Below are positions 34,459-39,843 of a stretch of DNA of 39,843 nucleotides, piece by piece (the stretch's first letter is position 1; each line of letters opens with the position of its first letter). The notes beneath the pieces are model-generated. The model saw only the letters and a program-made list of their open reading frames with translations. It made no database searches and was not told the origin of the DNA. The DNA is from Bacteroidaceae bacterium. GTDB lineage: Bacteria; Bacteroidota; Bacteroidia; Bacteroidales; Bacteroidaceae. A program made the translations under genes and the position numbers. The stretch is from NCBI GenBank assembly GCA_900768625.1, contig CAAGDO010000029.1, positions 1 through 39,843 of the forward strand, given 5' to 3'.

Positions 34459-35538
34459 ATGACCCACTCCGCATCCGAAAGCCAAGCCGTTGAACGACTC
34501 GTGCGCCAGAACATCCGTTCCTACGCCCACAACAACATCCCCCGAAGCATCCAGGCTGGCTATCTGCGACTCCATGCCAACGAAAGCCCCTTCAACTCCC
34601 CCGAGAACCGCTATCCCGACACCGCCCTGCTCCGCCTCAAATCCCAGTGGGGCTGTCACGAAGGCATTCCGCCCCGCTGCTGCTATCTCTGCAACGGCAC
34701 GGAAGAAGCCGTCGACCTCGCCGTCCGCATCTTCTGCGAACCCGGTCGTGACGAAGTCATCGCCCTCCGTCCCTCGCGCGGCATCTATGCCAAACGCGCC
34801 GACCTCAACGGAGTCGGATGCCGCGAAGTGAGCCTCCGTCCCGACGATTTCAGCCTCGACGTCGACGCCGTCATTGAAAACGTGAGGATGAACACGAAGG
34901 TCATCTTCCTCTGCAACCCCAACTCCCCCACCGGCAATCTCCTCAGCGTCGACGACATCGCAACCCTCGCCGACCTCTTCAGCGGCATCATCGTCGTCGA
35001 CGAGAGCTACATCGAGTTCGCCCCCAAGCAGTCGGCCGTCATGCTCCTCAACCGCCACCCCAACGTCCTCATCATCCGCTCCTTCTCCCATGCCTGGGCC
35101 TCCGCAGCCATCCGCATGTCCGTTGTCGTGGCCTACCCCAACGTCGTCAAATACTTCGAGCTCATGGGCATGTCCCATCCCATCTCGACCCTCTGTTCCG
35201 ACTATGCCGAACGCCTCGTCAAGCATCGCCTCGACGTCGACAAATGGGTGCGTCAGCTCATCGACGAACGCGGCAAAGTCGTCCTGGCCCTCAAGGAACT
35301 CCCCGTCTGCCAGCGCATCTATCCCTCCGAGACCAACTTCATCATGGTCCGCATGCTCCAGTGTCAGGAAGTCGTCAGCTATCTCAACCAGCAGCACATC
35401 GCCGTGGCGACCTGTGCCAACCATCCCTCCCTGGCCGACTGTGTGCGCATCACGATCTCCCTCCCCGTCGACAACTCCCGCCTCCTCGGTGCCCTCCGCA
35501 CCTACTGCGAACTCCACAAACTCAACCGCAACAACTGA
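34459..35538 (+). CDS. Histidinol-phosphate aminotransferase homologue lacking the PLP lysine
   Basis: A fold-type I PLP-dependent protein of 359 residues, closest by eye to HisC. The start MTHSASESQA at 34459 is the first ATG after the promoter-poor gap. HisC-like cofactor positions are kept: N153 in LCNPNSPTGN, D181 and Y184 in VVDESYIEF, S210, and R219 in AAIRM. The residue that should be the Schiff-base lysine (SFSKAW) is His211, codon CAT at 35089-35091. The segment normally PTYxxY reads PSRGIY, so an aromatic contact is also changed. The C-terminal substrate arginine region CVRITIS is present. It lies alone, far from any his genes. It is not a simple pseudogene: the frame is intact. It could be a PMP/PLP-using non-transaminase or a non-enzymatic paralogue. 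Confidence 0.85.
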   Translation: MTHSASESQAVERLVRQNIRSYAHNNIPRSIQAGYLRLHANESPFNSPENRYPDTALLRLKSQWGCHEGIPPRCCYLCNGTEEAVDLAVRIFCEPGRDEVIALRPSRGIYAKRADLNGVGCREVSLRPDDFSLDVDAVIENVRMNTKVIFLCNPNSPTGNLLSVDDIATLADLFSGIIVVDESYIEFAPKQSAVMLLNRHPNVLIIRSFSHAWASAAIRMSVVVAYPNVVKYFELMGMSHPISTLCSDYAERLVKHRLDVDKWVRQLIDERGKVVLALKELPVCQRIYPSETNFIMVRMLQCQEVVSYLNQQHIAVATCANHPSLADCVRITISLPVDNSRLLGALRTYCELHKLNRNN

Positions 35539-35568
35539 GGCGCGCGGAAACACGGAACAACCATTTTT

Positions 35569-35636
35569 CACGGTGATGACACGTCCCCCTTTATCCCCTT
35601 CATATAAAGCCGGCGTGTCATCACCGTGTTCTTTTT
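35569..35636 (+). terminator. Structured terminator after the HisC-like gene
   Basis: A perfect 15-bp stem (35569-35583 with 35614-35628) ends in TTCTTTTTT. The 30-nt loop contains CTTTAT and ATAAAG, which can pair. Its core resembles the one at 31729-31767. Confidence 0.88.
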
Positions 35637-35780
35637 TGTCCCCCTCCAAGCTGCGCTCCCCTTTCGGCGCGACAAGTGATAAACAACAGTAGACACAGCG
35701 CCGGAATCAGGAAAAACCGCTTTTCAACACCGGAAAACAAAAAAAATCCCCGATCCTCAGTCAAATAAAGCAAAAAAAAG

Positions 35781-35788
35781 TAACTTTG
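35781..35788 (+). promoter_or_regulatory. -7 box of the large glycosidase gene (TAACTTTG)
   Basis: TAACTTTG follows a run of eight A. No clear -33 element was seen. It gives a leader of about 65 nt before the ATG at 35858. The rest of the gap from 35640 shows nothing else. Confidence 0.6.
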
Positions 35789-35857
35789 CTGATTCAGTGT
35801 GCATTGGCTATCTCTGAAAATCCTTTCACCTCAAAATCTTTCTACACAAACCACATC

Positions 35858-38800
35858 ATGAACAGTAACATCAAACGCTGGATGGGAGCCACCATCTGTT
35901 GCTTCATCATTGGCAATGGGGGGGGTATTATGGCCCAGAAAGTGGTTTTTCCCCAAACGCAGCAGGCCGGTCTGGCCCAGCTCAACGTTTCGGGCGATGA
36001 GTATCTGCTGAAAAACAATTTGCTCACCGCCAAATTCATCAAGTCCAACGGAACGCTCCTCTTCAACGGTTGCGACGAAATGAACCTGAAAGCCGGAACC
36101 GAGCTTTTCAAGGTCGTTCTGGGCAACGGAACGTCGTTCACCTCCTCCGACATGCTCCTTCAGAGCGTGGAAGAAGTGGAACTCACAGGCGACCCGAAGG
36201 CCGTCAAGGGTTCAGACCGTTACAACGGCAAGGCACTCAAGGCCGTCTTCAAGAAGGACAACCTCAACGTCATCTGGCATGCCGTGCTCCGCGACGGTTC
36301 CCACTATCTGCGCACAACCCTCGAAGTGACGGCCGACAAAGACCAGGCCATGCAGTCCATCACCCCGATGATCTACAATGTCGACAACGAAACCGCACAG
36401 GCCGTTCCCGTTGTCGTAGGTAACACCCGCGGTGCGCTGCTCGCCAGCACCAAGATCTTTGCAGGACTTGAAACGCCGATGGGCGTGAACTCCACCCACA
36501 CGGCAAACGCCGGTATGGAAAGCTTCACCCCGAAAGCCTGGAACTCCTCCTCCTTCGTTTGGGCGCCCGGCGACGAACTGCCGCAGGAAATCCGCGACAG
36601 TGAAATCAAAGTTGACGACAAGACCATCTCGCCCGACGACGTGATGGGTGCCCGCGGCTATGTCTCGTTCCGCAAGGCAGGCAAGCAGACCCTCACGTTC
36701 CAGTACACCAGCGGAAGCCATCGCCTCGACATCGTCGGCGTTGACGTGGTCGACGGCAACGGAAACGTGCTGGCCAAGGACTACCATGCAGGATTCACGG
36801 GCGGTGCAAAGAGCGACAACGTCTATACGCTCGACATCCCCGAAGCCGGTGCCTACGTGCTCCGCTATTTCGTGGCAGGCACAAAGCGCAGCGACTTCAG
36901 CAGCAATGGTAAGATCACCTTCAGCGAGAAGATCGGTGTGCCCGTGGTCATCTTCGACCTCGTGGCAGGAAAGGGCGAAAAGGCCAAGGTTCGCAACGGC
37001 CGGCTGACGGCCGACGACGCTGACATCGTTCAGAACGACGCCCCCGTCATCTACGACCGCTCCGACTGGACCGTGACCGTCGACGGCTGGAACGCCGACA
37101 ACGGAACAGGCAAGGCCGATGCCATCATCGACGGTGACATCAACACCTACTGGCATTCCCACTATTCCTCAGATGCCAACAAGAACATGCCCCACTGGTT
37201 CATGGTCGACATGAAGAAAGTGCAGAAAGTGGGTTCTGTCGGTATCGTCACGCGTCAGGATGACATCAAGGTCAACGGCCACATCAAGAGCTATGAAATC
37301 TGGACCGGAACGTCCGCCAGCTCCCTGACATGCCAGAAGAAGGGCACGCTCAACTATTCACTCAACGAAGTATGGGTTGACCTTCCGAAACAGGTTGACG
37401 CCCGGTTCGTCAAAGTCGTGATCAAGTCCTCACAGAACGGCGCCGTCTTTGCCTGCTGCGCAGAATTCCGTGTGGCCTCCTCGAACCCCAACGTGGACCT
37501 GCCCCTGACCGTGTTCCAGGTTGACGAAAGCACCGTGAGAAACTGGAAGCCCGAAAGCTGGACCGTTGTCGAGAGCAACGACATCCCCTACAAGGTCGTT
37601 GAGCAGGACGAAACGTATCCCAACATCTACGCCAAGACGATGGACGTGCATTTCAACGAGAACAAGGGTACGCTCAACGTCGCCTTCAACCACGAATCCG
37701 GCACCAAGCGTCTGGACATCGTGGGCGTGGACCTGCTCGATGCCTCAGGAAGCGTCATAACGGCAGACTATCATGCAGGATTCAGCGGCACGTCGAACAA
37801 CCGCAACGAATATGTGCTCTCCATCCCCGCCAAGGGCACCTACAAGCTGCGCCTGATGGTTTCGAAGAAGACCAACGACCTCACCTCGACGGGTTCCATC
37901 CGATTCAACTATACCGTGGTCGACACGCTCCACATGCTCGCCCCCACCGAAGTGCCCATCGAAGGCTACTGGCGTCGCAACACGACCTTGAGCAAGGGAA
38001 CCACATGGGAAGTCAGCTCTGTGGTCGGCCTTGTCGCCGCTCCTGACCAGCAGCGCCGTTCCTTCCTCGCCTACAGCGAGCGTGAGCGTGCAGTGCCTTG
38101 GCGTCCGTTCACGCTCTACAACTCATGGTATGAACTGAACATCGACCGCAACAACGCCGTGGGTAACAACGGTGTGTACGACAAGAACGACCCCAACAAC
38201 ACGAAGGGCAACTACTCCGGCAACATGACGAGCGCCCAGTGCACGAACGTCATGAAGCAGTGGAAGAAGAAGTTCTACGATGTCTACGGCAAGGCCCCCT
38301 ACGCCTTCGTATGGGACGACGGCTGGGATGCCTACGGCACCTGGACCTTCAACTCCAACTTCCCTGAAGGCTTCACCCCGCAGGACAAACTCGCCAAGGA
38401 AATGGGCGTGGGTATCGGTGCATGGCTCGGCCCCGTGGGTGGCTATGGAGGCAGCGGTACGTATCGCCGCAAGTACTGGAACAACCGCGGCGGCATGCAG
38501 TTGAGCAACCCCGAGTACTACAAGTACTTCGTCAACTGCTGCAATAACATGATCCAGAAGTATGACTTCCGCTTCTTCAAGTTCGACGGTATCAGCGCTC
38601 AGGGCACAGCCTACGGTCCCGATGCCGGAGACACCGGTATCGAGAATGCCGAAGGTATCATCAGCATCGAACGCGACGTGCGCAAGAGCCGCCCCGACAT
38701 CTTCTTCAACACGACGGTGGGCACATGGGCTTCGCCCTTCTGGTTCCACTATAGCGATGCCATCTGGCGCCAGGATGCCGACTGTTCGAAGATCAGCAAC

Positions 38801-39625
38801 ACAGGTACAGACCGCGAGCAGTGGATCACGTATCGCGACTATATGGTCCATAAGATCTTCATCCAAGGCTCTCCGCTCTGCCCCATCAACACGCTGATGA
38901 CCCACGGATTCATCTTCAGCAAGTACGGCAAGCCCTACACACCGAGCAACTACGAGTACAAGGGTGCTTTGCGCGAAATGCGCTGCGCCTTCGGTTGCGG
39001 TTCAGGCATGGTCGAACTCTATGCCGACTATGCCCTGATGGACCAGAGCAAGGGAACGGACGGCAAGTCCGGTGCACTCTGGAAGGACCTTTCCGACTGC
39101 ATGGACTGGCAGAACCGCAATGTCGACGTATTGCCCGACATCCACTGGGTGGGCGGCAATCCTTGGGACGGCAATCAGGTGAACGTCTATGGTTGGGCCG
39201 CATGGAACGGCAAGAAGACCACGCTCACGCTGCGTAACCCGGACGTGAAGGAACGCACGCTGACCACCACGTTGCGCAAGGTGTTCGACATCCCCAAGTC
39301 GATCGTCACGACCATCACGCTGAGCAATTCCTTCGCCGACCAGATCATCGGCAAGAAGGGTGGCCTGCAGGGTGTCGAAGTCGGTACGCCCATCGACGTC
39401 GACAAGGAAATCACCTTCACGCTCCCCGCTTCAAGCGTATTCGTGCTTGAGGGCGTGGACAACGGCAACTTCGATTTCACTTCTGCCCCGACAGCCATTG
39501 CCCGCGTGGAATACGACAACGTCAGCACCTCGACGGACTTCTACGACCTCGCAGGCCGTCGTCTGGCTGAACCTCTGAAAGGACAGCCCTACATCATGGG
39601 CAACAAGAAGATGATCAACAAATAA
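35858..39625 (+). CDS. Secreted multidomain glycoside hydrolase, alpha-galactosidase superfamily (GH36-like)
   Basis: A 1255-residue exported enzyme. Signal peptide: residues 1-27, ending in IMAQ. A beta-sandwich start (about 30-255) is followed by a module at about 262-360, an F5/8 type C (discoidin) sugar-binding domain at about 395-545, a second copy of the module at about 592-688, and a TIM barrel at about 720-1100. The barrel shows WRPFTLYNSWYELN, WDDGWD (819-824), FFKFDG with candidate nucleophile D910, and WRQDADC with candidate acid/base D973 or D975. A C-terminal beta domain precedes the tail FYDLAGRRL, PYIMGNKKMI. The superfamily call rests on these motifs; GH31 or a new family cannot be excluded and the substrate is unknown. 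Start: the ATG at 35858; an upstream TTG is inside the promoter. Confidence 0.7.
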   Translation: MNSNIKRWMGATICCFIIGNGGGIMAQKVVFPQTQQAGLAQLNVSGDEYLLKNNLLTAKFIKSNGTLLFNGCDEMNLKAGTELFKVVLGNGTSFTSSDMLLQSVEEVELTGDPKAVKGSDRYNGKALKAVFKKDNLNVIWHAVLRDGSHYLRTTLEVTADKDQAMQSITPMIYNVDNETAQAVPVVVGNTRGALLASTKIFAGLETPMGVNSTHTANAGMESFTPKAWNSSSFVWAPGDELPQEIRDSEIKVDDKTISPDDVMGARGYVSFRKAGKQTLTFQYTSGSHRLDIVGVDVVDGNGNVLAKDYHAGFTGGAKSDNVYTLDIPEAGAYVLRYFVAGTKRSDFSSNGKITFSEKIGVPVVIFDLVAGKGEKAKVRNGRLTADDADIVQNDAPVIYDRSDWTVTVDGWNADNGTGKADAIIDGDINTYWHSHYSSDANKNMPHWFMVDMKKVQKVGSVGIVTRQDDIKVNGHIKSYEIWTGTSASSLTCQKKGTLNYSLNEVWVDLPKQVDARFVKVVIKSSQNGAVFACCAEFRVASSNPNVDLPLTVFQVDESTVRNWKPESWTVVESNDIPYKVVEQDETYPNIYAKTMDVHFNENKGTLNVAFNHESGTKRLDIVGVDLLDASGSVITADYHAGFSGTSNNRNEYVLSIPAKGTYKLRLMVSKKTNDLTSTGSIRFNYTVVDTLHMLAPTEVPIEGYWRRNTTLSKGTTWEVSSVVGLVAAPDQQRRSFLAYSERERAVPWRPFTLYNSWYELNIDRNNAVGNNGVYDKNDPNNTKGNYSGNMTSAQCTNVMKQWKKKFYDVYGKAPYAFVWDDGWDAYGTWTFNSNFPEGFTPQDKLAKEMGVGIGAWLGPVGGYGGSGTYRRKYWNNRGGMQLSNPEYYKYFVNCCNNMIQKYDFRFFKFDGISAQGTAYGPDAGDTGIENAEGIISIERDVRKSRPDIFFNTTVGTWASPFWFHYSDAIWRQDADCSKISNTGTDREQWITYRDYMVHKIFIQGSPLCPINTLMTHGFIFSKYGKPYTPSNYEYKGALREMRCAFGCGSGMVELYADYALMDQSKGTDGKSGALWKDLSDCMDWQNRNVDVLPDIHWVGGNPWDGNQVNVYGWAAWNGKKTTLTLRNPDVKERTLTTTLRKVFDIPKSIVTTITLSNSFADQIIGKKGGLQGVEVGTPIDVDKEITFTLPASSVFVLEGVDNGNFDFTSAPTAIARVEYDNVSTSTDFYDLAGRRLAEPLKGQPYIMGNKKMINK
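35918..35925 (+). repeat. Run of eight G in the signal-peptide coding region
   Basis: Eight consecutive G encode part of GNGGGI at residues 20-24 of the glycosidase. A slip of one base would shift the frame 60 bp into the gene. An ATG follows at 35930 (IMAQ), so only a leaderless product could be made after a shift. Confidence 0.8.
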
Positions 39626-39651
39626 ACCGACAACGGCTTACCGCATAATGG

Positions 39652-39690
39652 AAGGCTGGAGGAAACATCCGTTTTCCCCCAGCCTTTTTT
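39652..39690 (+). terminator. Terminator of the glycosidase gene
   Basis: AAGGCTGG (39652-39659) pairs with CCAGCCTT (39679-39686). Inside it GGAAA pairs with TTTCC. The T run reaches 39690. It lies 26 bp past the stop. Confidence 0.88.
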
Positions 39691-39713
39691 GTTTCTCATG
39701 CCCTTAGCAGGGC

Positions 39714-39843
39714 AAGCGAAGCGGCACCCTGGGCGGGCTGAAAGCCCAATGGAGCGCCTAGCCCAGGACAAGCGAAGCGGCACCCTAGGCGGGCTGAAAG
39801 CCCAATGGAGCGCCTAGCCCAGGACAAGCGAAGCGGCACCCTA
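39714..39843. repeat. 56-bp tandem repeat, 2.3 copies, running off the window
   Basis: Two full 56-bp units (39714-39769 and 39770-39825) differ by one base, and a third begins at 39826 and is cut by the window end. Each begins AAGCGAAGCGGCACCCT and ends CAGGAC. Inside each unit, CTAGGCG and CGCCTAG (CTGGGCG in unit 1) and GGGCT-GAA-AGCCC form nested stems. A diverged partial unit (GCCCTTAGCAGGGC) precedes the first. No flanking cas genes are seen; spacers are absent, so it is not a CRISPR array. Confidence 0.9.

Noticed and set aside
34459..35538. HisC-like gene as a pseudogene
   Set aside because: The frame is full length with no frameshift or early stop, most cofactor contacts are kept, and the Lys-to-His codon change needs more than one substitution.
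39714..39843. CRISPR array at the right end
   Set aside because: The units are contiguous 56-bp repeats without unique spacers and no cas genes are near.

Overview
The window looks like a chromosomal segment from the order Bacteroidales, probably a Prevotella-like organism. The grounds are: promoters of the Bacteroidota type (TTTG, about 20 bp, then TAnnTTTG) rather than sigma-70 boxes; few clear Shine-Dalgarno sites; the gene pairs lysS-gpsA and phoH-purC; a second EF-G of the Bacteroides EF-G2 kind; a TamB-like giant; and a large secreted sugar hydrolase ending in a DLAGRRL-type tail. No phage, transposase, CRISPR array or plasmid functions were seen. The right part (from about 21 kb) is visibly richer in C-ending codons than the left part, which produces long spurious antisense reading frames.

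Left part (1-18.6 kb, mostly + strand): two tRNA-Val(UAC) copies (one cut by the window edge) and a terminator; the tRNA(Val) A37 methyltransferase gene trmN6; an M23 endopeptidase with LysM plus a small-molecule-type methyltransferase; nagA; an HD-domain hydrolase; lysS and gpsA; a glucosaminidase with two LysM domains; metF and metH, which carry out consecutive steps of methionine synthesis; tRNA-Tyr; then phoH-purC on the - strand; an M15-like DUF5715 exported protein; and a short DnaJ-like co-chaperone.

Middle part (18.7-30.7 kb, - strand): an EF-G paralogue with degenerate GTPase motifs and an upstream reading frame in its leader; the run beta-helix lipoprotein, dnaB, tamB; and the dipeptidase pepD, which is divergent from the next group.

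Right part (30.8-39.8 kb, + strand): a small membrane protein, an OmpH/Skp-like lipoprotein, a phosphate transporter fused to a PhoU-like domain, a histidinol-phosphate-aminotransferase homologue whose PLP lysine is a histidine, and a 1255-residue secreted alpha-galactosidase-superfamily enzyme with an eight-G tract in its signal peptide. The window ends in a 56-bp tandem repeat.

The observations most worth following are the lysine-to-histidine HisC-like protein, the EF-G2 with its leader ORF, the co-chaperone lacking one C-terminal domain, the G8 tract, and a structured intergenic core found twice. All calls come from reading the sequence; no database search was run.
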